Source of the DNA: Candidatus Thiosymbion ectosymbiont of Catanema sp. Cochon2018
Lineage (GTDB): Bacteria; Pseudomonadota; Gammaproteobacteria; Chromatiales; Chromatiaceae
Direction: 5' to 3'
Assembly: GCA_011392765.1 (NCBI GenBank)
Contig: WYCW01000004.1
Coordinates: 108,032-172,031 of the forward strand
DNA: 64,000 nt
The position numbers and the translations under genes were made by a program. Each line of letters opens with the position of its first letter. Position 1 is the stretch's first letter. This document shows positions 57,153-64,000 of this stretch, in pieces. Under the pieces are notes generated by a model. That model was not told the origin of the DNA and did no database searches. It saw nothing but the letters and a program-made list of their open reading frames with translations.

Positions 57153-57262
57153 ATTTAGCATACAGTCGATATTCCTTCAACGACCAAATCAGCAGCAGAC
57201 CAGTCTCGGGATCGGTTTGTCGATTGCACTAAGAATCTGTTTACGATCTTTGTGTCAAAGTG

Positions 57263-57373
57263 ATTTTGGTCGTGGTAAATTTTTAGCTGATAGCGTGGCT
57301 GATAGTCCAAATCCGCCGAGCGGCATAGCGGTCCAACCTACCCGCTACCAGTTAGAGATTTACTGCTACCGTG
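57263..57373. repeat. MITE family D, copy 2, nested in the IS5 element
   Basis: Inverted ends GTGGTAAATTTTTAGCTGAT and (inverted) AGCAGTAAATCTCTAACTGG, interior TGATAGTCCAAATCCGCCGA matching the copy at 47634-47744. Confidence 0.6.
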
Positions 57374-57395
57374 GTTTTGACACCAAGAGAGAGCG

Positions 57396-57728
57396 ATGAG
57401 AAATTCCTACCCCAGTGATATAAGCCGAGAGCAGTTCGAGTCGATACAAGCTTTATTCGCGCAGGCCAGAAAGAAGACCAAGCCACGAGTCGTTGATTTA
57501 TATGATGTTTTTTGCGCGATTTTGTATGTCTTGAAAAGTGGCTGCCAATGGCGAATGCTCCCCCGTGATTTTCCGAAATGGCAACTGGTGTATAAATACT
57601 TTCGTCACTGGAGTCAAAGACCCGCTGATGATGAGCGAAGCCTGCTGGAGCAGGCCTTAAAAAAATGTGGTTGGCGCGGCCCGTATCAACCGTGGTCGGA
57701 ACGAGAAGACAACCTTCGTGATCGTTGA
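57396..57728 (+). CDS. IS5-family transposase, frame A
   Basis: 110 residues: YPSDISREQFESIQALFAQA, VVDLYDVFCAILYVLKSGCQWRMLPRDFPKW, typical of the N-terminal DUF4096 domain in IS427-group IS5 elements. The final residues run past the overlap with frame B; a programmed frameshift near 57680-57720 normally makes the fused transposase. Confidence 0.88.
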   Translation: MRNSYPSDISREQFESIQALFAQARKKTKPRVVDLYDVFCAILYVLKSGCQWRMLPRDFPKWQLVYKYFRHWSQRPADDERSLLEQALKKCGWRGPYQPWSEREDNLRDR

Positions 57729-58188
57729 TGCACAAAGCGTAAAGAATAGCGACACGGCAGAGCAGAAAGGTTATGACGCGGGGAAGAAGGTATCGGGAAT
57801 TAAACGGCATCTTGCCGTGGATACGCAAGGGCTGCCCCATGCGATTGCCGTTACGACCGCGGAGGTTACCGATAGAGCAGGCGCACTGGTGGCTTTCGGT
57901 GAACATCAAGACAGCTTGTCAGCGGTGACGAACGTACTGGTTGATGGCGGTTATACGGGGCAGCCATTTGCCGATGCCGTACAGAAAGCTCTGGGGGCGA
58001 CGGTGGCGGTTGCCAAACGAAACGAGCTGCACACCTTTGCCGTGATGCCCAAACGGTGGGTGGTCGAGCGCTCGTTTGCTTGGTTGGAGAAGTGTCGAAG
58101 GTTATGGAAAAACTGCGAGCGAAAACTCAATACCAGCTTGCAATTTGTTACCTTGGCTTTTCTGGCCTTGTTACTCCAAAGATCGTAA
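57667..58188 (+). CDS. IS5-family transposase, frame B (DDE domain)
   Basis: About 173 residues. FVIVDAQSVKNSD has the first Asp, VTNVLVDGGYTGQPFADAV the second, and PKRWVVERSFAWLEKCRRLWKNCER the catalytic Glu. Expected to be expressed as a fusion with frame A. No stop or gap disrupts it, so the element may be active. Confidence 0.88.
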   Translation: MVGAARINRGRNEKTTFVIVDAQSVKNSDTAEQKGYDAGKKVSGIKRHLAVDTQGLPHAIAVTTAEVTDRAGALVAFGEHQDSLSAVTNVLVDGGYTGQPFADAVQKALGATVAVAKRNELHTFAVMPKRWVVERSFAWLEKCRRLWKNCERKLNTSLQFVTLAFLALLLQRS

Positions 58189-58293
58189 ACAGGCTCTAAG
58201 ACAAATGGCGCCAAGGAATGCATACTGCGGTGGTAACCGTTCACTGGTTACTCTTACCCGCCAACCGAATCTTCAGATGAGCTGGGGAGCAAT

Positions 58294-58513
58294 GCAGGGC
58301 GAGCGCGTATAAAATTGTATTGAATCAAAGAGATGGCCGCGTAGGGCACAATCCTTTGTAGGGGGCAGGCTGCGCCCACCAAATGAGGGTGCGGAAACCA
58401 ATGGTGAGCACAGCCTGCCCCCTACGGTTGCGGATAGACCACAAGATCGCTTGGAACCACGACTATCGCGCTAACGTCTTGTTTGGCTAGGAATTTATAC
58501 GCGCTCGCCCTGG
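58294..58513. repeat. inverted-repeat element with GCAGGGCGAGCGCGTATAAA ends
   Basis: GCAGGGCGAGCGCGTATAAA at 58294 is matched by TTTATACGCGCTCGCCCTGG at the other end. Inside is a smaller inverted repeat GTAGGGGGCAGGCTG / CAGCCTGCCCCCTAC, also in the family C copy at 26660. A single related end occurs near 43920. It fills most of the gap between the IS5 element and tmk. Confidence 0.7.
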
Positions 58514-58657
58514 CGCCACGTTCGACTCCCCATTTCACCTTTATGGTATCTTTGTTCAATGGGAAGGGCGACCTCTCGGGCTCATCTGTTCAGTATTTAA
58601 CTTACTGAGGAGCTTACCTTTTCCACTGCACCGAAGCATTTGGCTTGCAGGATTCAG

Positions 58658-59296
58658 GTGAAAAAAAAGGGCAGATTCATCACTCTGGAAGGCATCGAAG
58701 GGGCGGGCAAGACCACCCAGCTCGCCGTCGTCCGGCATTACTTGGAACAACAAGGCATCAATGTCCTCACCACCCGGGAGCCCGGCGGATCTCCCATCGG
58801 CGAGCGCATCCGCGCCTTGTTGCTCGACCCCACCGGGCAGGGAATGGCGGCCACTACCGAAATGCTGCTCCTGTTCGCTGCCCGTGCCGAGCACCTTTTG
58901 CACAAGATCCGGCCGGCCCTGGAGCAGGGGACCTGGGTGTTGTGCGACCGCTTTACGGATGCCACCTATGCCTATCAAGGCGGTGGCCGTGGGGTCGATC
59001 TGGAACAGATCGCAATGCTTGAAGACTACGTCCAGGGTCCCCTGCGTCCCGACCTGACCCTGCTGCTCGATCTGCCGGTGGCCTCGGGGCTTACTCGGGC
59101 CGGCGAACGATCCGCGCCGGATCGCTTCGAGTCCGAAGCGGAACGCTTCTTCGAGGGCGTCCGTGCCCGGTACCTGGCGCTCGCCGAGTTGTACCCGCAA
59201 CGGGTGCGCCTGATCGACGCCGGGGTGTCGGTAGAGCAGGTCTCGCTCCAGGTACGAGAGCAGATTGCGGCCTTCCTCGCCGGAGGCGGCCGATGA
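58658..59296 (+). CDS. tmk: thymidylate kinase
   Basis: 212 residues from the GTG (MKKKGRFITLEGIEGAGKTTQ); P-loop GIEGAGKTTQ at about 11-20, TTREPGGSPIGE, and the DR motif CDRFTDATYAYQGGGRG. It phosphorylates dTMP. Overlaps holB by 4 bp. It is the continuation of the fab-pabC-mltG order after the 6.2-kb insertion. Confidence 0.96.
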   Translation: MKKKGRFITLEGIEGAGKTTQLAVVRHYLEQQGINVLTTREPGGSPIGERIRALLLDPTGQGMAATTEMLLLFAARAEHLLHKIRPALEQGTWVLCDRFTDATYAYQGGGRGVDLEQIAMLEDYVQGPLRPDLTLLLDLPVASGLTRAGERSAPDRFESEAERFFEGVRARYLALAELYPQRVRLIDAGVSVEQVSLQVREQIAAFLAGGGR

Positions 59297-60327
59297 GTCC
59301 GCATACCCACACCGACGTCGAGGCGCCTCTGCCCTGGCACCAGGCCGGTTGGGAGATCCTCCGGCAGGCGCGTGCGGTCGGACGCCTGTCCCACGCGCTG
59401 CTCGTCACGGGTCCTCCGGGGGTAGGCAAGCGCCGTTTGGTTGCGGCCCTGTCCCGTTCCCTACTGTGCGCCCACCCCGACGAACGTGGCCTCGCCTGTG
59501 GCCGGTGTCGTGAATGTGAGCTGTGCGCCGCCGGCACCCACCCGGACTATCTGGAGATCGGCCCGGACCCGGAGAGCAAGTCGGACGAGATCAAGGTGGA
59601 CGCCATTCGCCGACTCACCGCGTCCGACGCCCTGACCGCGCACCGGGGTGGCCACAAGATCATTGTCTTGGACCCGGCGCAGAACATGAACCTGAACGCG
59701 GCCAACAGCCTGTTGAAAACCCTGGAAGAGCCGTCTCCCGACACTCTGTTGTGTCTCGTCTGCGAGCAGCCGAATCGTCTGCCCGCCACCGTCCGCAGCC
59801 GGTGTCAGGAATTGCGGGTCCCGGTCCCGCCCGAATCGCAGGCTTTGGAATGGTTGCGTGCCTATACCGACTCCCCGGATGTGGAGATCCTCCTACGCCT
59901 GGCCTACGGTGCTCCCCTGCGGGCGCTTACCCTGGTGGAGGAGGACCGGTTGCCCCAGCGCACACGGGCCTTTACCGGCTTCGTCGCGGTCGCGAGCGGG
60001 GCCCGAGACCCGGTCGCGGAGGCCGCGGCTTGGAACGAACATGAGCCGGCGGTACTATTGGACTGGTTGAGCGGTTGGGTCAGTGACCTGTTGCGACTGG
60101 CGAGCGGTCATCCCGCACCTCGGCTCATCAACCGGGACCGGATCGAGGAGCTGCGCGGTCTGGCCGAGCGTCTCGATCCGCGAGCCGGTCACCGTTATCT
60201 CATGCAGCTTTTCAAGGCCCGCACACAGGAACAGGGCACAATCAACCGACTGCTCTTGTACGAATCCCTGTTGGTGCAAGGGAGGAGGATTTTCCGGCTG
60301 CGCGCTCCCAGCCTTGGACAAGGCTAG
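59293..60327 (+). CDS. holB: DNA polymerase III subunit delta'
   Basis: 344 residues. AAA+ clamp-loader fold: HALLVTGPPGVGKRRLV near 34-50, the zinc module CGRCRECELC with an earlier Cys, KIIVLDPAQNMNLNAANSLLKTLEEP, and the SRC motif TVRSRCQ. Delta' is the stator of the clamp loader, so an imperfect ATP site is normal. Confidence 0.95.
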   Translation: MSPHTHTDVEAPLPWHQAGWEILRQARAVGRLSHALLVTGPPGVGKRRLVAALSRSLLCAHPDERGLACGRCRECELCAAGTHPDYLEIGPDPESKSDEIKVDAIRRLTASDALTAHRGGHKIIVLDPAQNMNLNAANSLLKTLEEPSPDTLLCLVCEQPNRLPATVRSRCQELRVPVPPESQALEWLRAYTDSPDVEILLRLAYGAPLRALTLVEEDRLPQRTRAFTGFVAVASGARDPVAEAAAWNEHEPAVLLDWLSGWVSDLLRLASGHPAPRLINRDRIEELRGLAERLDPRAGHRYLMQLFKARTQEQGTINRLLLYESLLVQGRRIFRLRAPSLGQG

Positions 60328-60359
60328 TACCTCGTTTCGCTTGCTATTGCGGGTAGGTT

Positions 60360-60650
60360 CGTAGGTTAGGCAAAGCCTGTAGGATGCGGTGAGCGTGTGT
60401 TGTCCTTTCCGGACTGCACCACCGCCAGGCGCGAACCGCATCTTTGGACGGTGGGCCATACCCAACAAACTGTGGATGTCAGGCACACCGCCGTGGACCA
60501 CATGGACGGCATGAGGGGTAGTCCAATAGACAACATGGACAGTATGGACGACATGGACTCGGGGGCACCCAGCGACCCCCGGTCCACGTGGTCCACTGAG
60601 TCCATGTAGTCCACGGCGGCTGCCACCGTCTCCGGCAGGTTTTGCCCAAC
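60360..60650. repeat. repeat region with GTGGACCACATGGAC palindromes
   Basis: 60367-60460 (GGCAAAGCCTGTAGGATGCG through CCGCATCTTTGGACGGTGGG) is an inverted relative of the interior of the family A element at 9664-9770. It is followed by many CATGGAC/GTCCATG units arranged as a large imperfect palindrome (GTGGACCACATGGAC near 60495 against GTCCATGTAGTCCAC near 60600). No gene is supported here. Confidence 0.6.
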
Positions 60651-60758
60651 CTACCCGACTGCCCTCAGACAACAAGGCTAGTCAAAGATGCTCTCAACTT
60701 AAAAGTTTACCGCCACTCGAAAATCATCCGGGTCATCATCCCGGCGCGGAGAAAAGTC

Positions 60759-62207
60759 ATGGTCAAACTGTCTGAGTTCGCAGATTATGATGGATTGGGA
60801 TTGGCCCAACTTGTCAAGGGCGGAAAGGTTACTCCCCAGGAACTCAAAGATGCCTCTCTCGAGGCCATCGAGAGGCTCAATCCCAAGCTCAACGCGGTTG
60901 TTGACGTCCTCGCAGACCAAGCCCGGAAGGAGATCGAAGCAGGGCTACCCGAGGGGCCTTTCCAAGGCGTTCCCTTCGTTATCAAAGAAATGATTGTGCA
61001 CGCCGCCGGGGTCCCCATGCAAATGGGAAGCAGACTGATTGAAGGGCTCATCCTACCCCATGACACCGAGTTGATGACCCGCTTCCGCAGAGCCGGTCTC
61101 GTCACCGTGGCCACCACGACCACTCCCGAATTCGGTTATAACGCGAACACCGAGCCGGTACTCCACGGATCCACTCGCAACCCATGGAATACCGAAAGGA
61201 GCCCCGGAGGTTCGAGCGGCGGCTCGGCCGCTTTGGTTGCAGCCGGAATTGTACCCATCGGCCATGCGAACGACGGGGGAGGATCAATTCGGGTTCCGGC
61301 CGCCTGCTGTGGGCTTGTGGGCCTGAAGCCCACGCGCGGTCGAATCCCTACAGACCCGGACTATGGCGAACTCCTGAGCGGCATAGCCATCGAGTTTGCT
61401 GTCACCCGCAGCGTTCGTGATGCGGCTGCCCTGCTCGATGCCGTCGCGGGCCCGGATCCCGGATGTTACGGTTGGGCAGAGCCGCCCAAGACACCATTCC
61501 TTTCACAGGCATCCAACCCGCCCGAAAAGCTGAGGATTGCATGGATGGAAAAGCCCCTCTCCGGCGTTCCGGTCGATCTGGAGTGTGCGGCTGCCCTTCG
61601 TGATACGGTCAAACTCTGTGAAGAACTCGGACATGAAATGGTGGAAGCCGCACCGCAGATCGACGTGGAGGCACACGCTCTCGCCAACCTGCGTGTCTGG
61701 AGTGCAAACCTTGCGAACTTGATGGATAGCGTCGCTGAAGTCATGGGCCGCACCCCTTCCGAGAAAAACCTGGAGACCGCCTCTTGGGCAACCTACCAGT
61801 ACGGCAAGAACCTGAGCGCACCGGAGCTTCTCAAGGCCCTGGACATCTACACAGGGGTTTCCCGAGCGGTCGGCGCTTTCTTCCAAGACGTCGATGCGCT
61901 GCTGTCTCCTACGGTCGCTCAGCCTGCCTGGCCCCTGGGAGAACTGAATCAAAACGTCACCGGTATTACCGCCGGAAGATGGATAGAGCGGTTGTTCACC
62001 CTGTGTCCCTTCACAAACCTGTTCAACACAACCGGGCTTCCTGCCATCTCCCTGCCCCTTGCATGGACCAAGGGCGGCTTGCCGATCGGCCTACAGTTCG
62101 CCGGACGGTTTACGGGCGAGGGAACGCTGCTCGCGCTCGCCGCGCAACTGGAGGAGGCTCGCCCCTGGAAGGACAAACGCCCTCCGGTTCACGTATCGAA
62201 CCTGTGA
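60759..62207 (+). CDS. amidase (amidase-signature family)
   Basis: 482 residues from [14 protein letters not shown]. The Ser-cisSer-Lys triad is visible: Lys 76 in VPFVIKEM, cis-Ser in [16 protein letters not shown] near 152-153, nucleophile Ser 176 in [15 protein letters not shown]. The family hydrolyses a range of amides and includes GatA. There are no gatB or gatC neighbours, and its [15 protein letters not shown] start resembles stand-alone amidases. Substrate unknown. It follows the holB gene after repeat DNA, probably as its own transcript. Confidence 0.9.
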   Translation: MVKLSEFADYDGLGLAQLVKGGKVTPQELKDASLEAIERLNPKLNAVVDVLADQARKEIEAGLPEGPFQGVPFVIKEMIVHAAGVPMQMGSRLIEGLILPHDTELMTRFRRAGLVTVATTTTPEFGYNANTEPVLHGSTRNPWNTERSPGGSSGGSAALVAAGIVPIGHANDGGGSIRVPAACCGLVGLKPTRGRIPTDPDYGELLSGIAIEFAVTRSVRDAAALLDAVAGPDPGCYGWAEPPKTPFLSQASNPPEKLRIAWMEKPLSGVPVDLECAAALRDTVKLCEELGHEMVEAAPQIDVEAHALANLRVWSANLANLMDSVAEVMGRTPSEKNLETASWATYQYGKNLSAPELLKALDIYTGVSRAVGAFFQDVDALLSPTVAQPAWPLGELNQNVTGITAGRWIERLFTLCPFTNLFNTTGLPAISLPLAWTKGGLPIGLQFAGRFTGEGTLLALAAQLEEARPWKDKRPPVHVSNL

Positions 62208-62400
62208 GAGTGATTACGATAATAGTCATCCAAGACAGCCTTGAATTCAATGTCGTCAACAATGAACGCCTTTGGATTGAGAACCAGCGATGATGGCAAG
62301 CCGATTGCGACCGATTTGCGTTGATTCGCGTTCATTTGCGGATAACTCTTCCGTGAGTATCCTGCTCGTTCGATGTTATCGGTAGTTGAGAGCATCCGTA

Positions 62401-62570
62401 CTAGGATTCCTTGAGGGACCTGCATCTTTACAAATGAGTCAAGTTTGTGCGCTGCACAAAAATAGTTCTGTCTCTTGTTGGGCAGGAATCGCAAATCCTT
62501 TGAACCACGGATGGACACGGATAAACACGGATCACAATCCGTGTTTATCCGTGTCTGCCTCGTAATCATT
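62401..62570 (-). repeat. CTAG-bounded modular element E8, truncated
   Basis: Plus strand: CTAG-GATTCCTTGAGGGACC, TTTGTGCGCTGCACAAA, then the ATCCGTGTTTATCCGTG palindrome as in E3. The CGAGGC end module is missing, perhaps lost when the IS66-family element arrived. 62208-62400 holds ATTGCGACCGATTTGCG-type repeat sequence and no gene. Confidence 0.72.
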
Positions 62571-62608
62571 CAGCCCCCCCACTATCAGTTGTCGTAGGGA
62601 GGGTAGCG

Positions 62609-64000
62609 TTACGGCGTTGGGGCTGGGAGTGATGGTGCCGGCAAGCCTTTGCGCCGATGGCGGAGCACCTCGGCGAGGTAAGGCCAGGGTGAGACCGCCC
62701 GTTTGCGGCAGGTGTCGATGATGCTCGCCAAGTTGGCAAAGGCGCGGGTCCCCTGCCCGGTGCGGGTGCCCTGACTAATTCGCCGTGCGATGACCCAGTG
62801 GCGTAAGGCGCGTTCGGCCTCGTTGTTGGTCAGGGGTAATTCAGGGTGGTCGAGTACGACCCAGAAGGTATCCCAATCGTTGAGCAACTCGCGTGCCAGC
62901 TGACGCGTCTTCCCATGTCCCGATTCGGCGTGCTTGATACAGGCCGCAAGCAGGGCTTGTAGCGACTTGGCCTGCTGGATACGCAGCGGCATTGTTGGCG
63001 GGGAGCTGCGGGCCTGGTAGACCGCTGCCATGACCTGCTCAATGACCGTGAGCACCTGGCTCCCGAAACTTCGGGCTTGCCGCTCCAGGCTGTCTTTCAA
63101 GCCCCGTGCCTTGCGTTCGATGTGCGCCAGGCAACGCAGACGCCAGGTATAATCCCGGTAGGCGGCGTACCCATCGCTCATCAGCCACCCCCCAAAGGTC
63201 TCGCCAAGGATACACTGCACCACCTCACGGGTGCGCCGACCGACCACAAATAGGGTGGCTGTGGCGCAGGTCATGACCCACAGCCACACCGGTTGTCCCC
63301 ATTGTTTCCAGCCGGTCTCGTCGGCGTGCAGCAATTGGGCCTCGCGGACCGCCTGCACCAGCTCATCCTGGACCACCGGCGCGACGGCGCGTCCCGCCTC
63401 GTGGAGGCATTGGTTGATGGTCGCCACGCTGAGCGCCAACCCCAACCAGTCGTGCAGAAATTCCTGAATCCGTGCCCGCGAGAGCCGCAGGCGCAACGCT
63501 AGACTACAGATGAGCGCCACCAGCATAGGGCCTGCTAAGTGCCATTCGGTCAGCGCGACCGTCCACTCCGCCTCCGCCGGGCCACGTCCAGGCTTGGCCC
63601 GCGTCCAGTGACCACACCCACAGCGGACTTCCCGATGAAGGTGTTTGGTCTGATGCAGCACGAACCCCTTCATACCCTCACCAGGAGGAACCACATCCAA
63701 CTCATAGCGCGCCGTATAGGTTCGCTGCTCATGTCCCTCATGCAAGGGGGCACCACAGCCCACACAGCGTTCAGGACGATGGATCTGTTCGCAGTCCACG
63801 GGGAACTGCTGAGTACGGCTCACTCCCGGCGCACCCTTGGCTCGCCCGGGACGACCCGCCGGAGCACCACGCCTCGCCCCTGGTCGGCGAGCACGCTGGC
63901 TCCCAACCGCTTCGGCTGGATCCGCCACTTCCGCTTCCGGCGGCTCGACCGGGGGTGGCCCAACGGCCTCGGTTTCGTCTCCCTCCGGGCCATCTCGCTC
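62609..64000 (-). CDS. IS66-family transposase TnpC (5' end outside window)
   Basis: At least 463 codons, with the frame still open at the window edge. A zinc-ribbon region (CVGCGAPLHEGHEQR, VRCGCGHWTRAKPG) precedes the DDE domain: AQLLHADETGW, GWLMSDGYAAY, and TNNEAERALRHWVIARRISQG. Pro/Glu-rich and Arg-rich linker residues before the zinc ribbon are usual in IS66 TnpC. tnpA and tnpB, if present, lie beyond the edge. The C-terminal end lies close to the truncated E8. Confidence 0.93.
   Translation of the reverse strand, partial: ERDGPEGDETEAVGPPPVEPPEAEVADPAEAVGSQRARRPGARRGAPAGRPGRAKGAPGVSRTQQFPVDCEQIHRPERCVGCGAPLHEGHEQRTYTARYELDVVPPGEGMKGFVLHQTKHLHREVRCGCGHWTRAKPGRGPAEAEWTVALTEWHLAGPMLVALICSLALRLRLSRARIQEFLHDWLGLALSVATINQCLHEAGRAVAPVVQDELVQAVREAQLLHADETGWKQWGQPVWLWVMTCATATLFVVGRRTREVVQCILGETFGGWLMSDGYAAYRDYTWRLRCLAHIERKARGLKDSLERQARSFGSQVLTVIEQVMAAVYQARSSPPTMPLRIQQAKSLQALLAACIKHAESGHGKTRQLARELLNDWDTFWVVLDHPELPLTNNEAERALRHWVIARRISQGTRTGQGTRAFANLASIIDTCRKRAVSPWPYLAEVLRHRRKGLPAPSLPAPTP

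Larger units (their letters stand above)
57233..58196. mobile_element. IS5-family (IS427-like) element with TAA duplication
   Basis: Terminal repeats GAATCTGTTTACGATCTTTG and (inverted) GAGCCTGTTTACGATCTTTG. TAA flanks both sides (57230-57232, 58197-58199). It carries two overlapping transposase frames. A family D MITE sits between the left end and the first frame (about 57263-57373), so the element has itself been a target. Confidence 0.87.

Noticed and set aside
60480..60610. CRISPR or tandem array of CATGGAC motifs
   Set aside because: Units are irregularly spaced, occur in both orientations and form one large palindrome; no spacer structure and no cas genes.
62609..63928. Complete IS66 transposase starting at the GTG at 63928
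   Set aside because: The frame stays open to the window edge and the upstream codons encode the acidic linker usual in TnpC, so the true start is outside the window.

Overview
The window looks like a piece of a gammaproteobacterial chromosome, probably from the Chromatiales (purple sulfur bacteria and relatives). This is inferred from the protein families and from conserved gene orders: metK / SAH riboswitch-ahcY / metF, nudE next to yrfG, yceD-rpmF-plsX-fabH-fabG / acpP-fabF-pabC-mltG / tmk-holB, ilvI-ilvH / ilvC and queC-queD-queE. No rRNA or tRNA gene was recognised, so the taxonomic call is indirect. The core genes are GC-rich. Several gene clusters between them are visibly AT-rich and look acquired.

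Layout. 1-5.1 kb: methyl-cycle genes on the minus strand (metF cut by the window edge, an accessory two-gene pair, ahcY behind an SAH riboswitch, metK). 5.3-7.0 kb: two peptide-ABC permeases. 7.0-12.6 kb: a repeat- and IS-rich stretch with a brnT relic, an AT-rich three-gene operon, a 5' fragment of rnfD, an ISAs1-family and an IS481-family transposase. 12.6-16.1 kb: a 5'-truncated gene of unknown function, then an ABC ATPase and a FtsX/MacB-like permease. 16.4-18.6 kb: an isolated rnfD-rnfG pair bracketed by inverted copies of one repeat. 18.7-25.8 kb: two large minus-strand P-loop ATPases, one a membrane protein with a periplasmic beta-propeller and the other ending in a TIR domain. 26.8-31.5 kb: dapD, an IVS-type four-helix protein, dapE, ilvI, ilvH. 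31.6-34.8 kb: an AT-rich, translationally overlapping gene cluster, a Uma2 protein and a periplasmic globin. 35.4-39.9 kb: ilvC, an Rpn-like nuclease, queC, a triple-domain QueD and queE. 40-43.7 kb: a zinc-ribbon protein, a PD-(D/E)XK-like protein, repeats, yrfG and nudE. 44-52.5 kb: the fatty-acid synthesis cluster, lacking fabD and interrupted by arsM. 52.5-58.6 kb: an insertion with a secreted AGE-type epimerase, a lectin-like membrane protein, a decayed IS481 element and an IS5-family element. 58.7-64 kb: tmk, holB, an amidase and an IS66-family transposase running off the edge.

Two themes stand out. First, many conserved operons here are split at intergenic boundaries (ahcY//metF, dapD//dapE, ilvH//ilvC, fabG//acpP, mltG//tmk, and rnf), by accessory genes often flanked by small repeats. 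Second, the window is crowded with non-autonomous elements of at least five families. The most striking one starts and ends at CTAG, has a hairpin near each end but no terminal inverted repeats, and carries a different palindromic core in different copies. Candidate undescribed systems are the ABC / propeller-ATPase / TIR-ATPase neighbourhood, the three-gene AT-rich operon at 7.5-9.1 kb, and two possible cell-wall-hydrolase / membrane-partner pairs at 0.5-1.8 kb and 31.6-32.9 kb. These roles are inferences from architecture and context.
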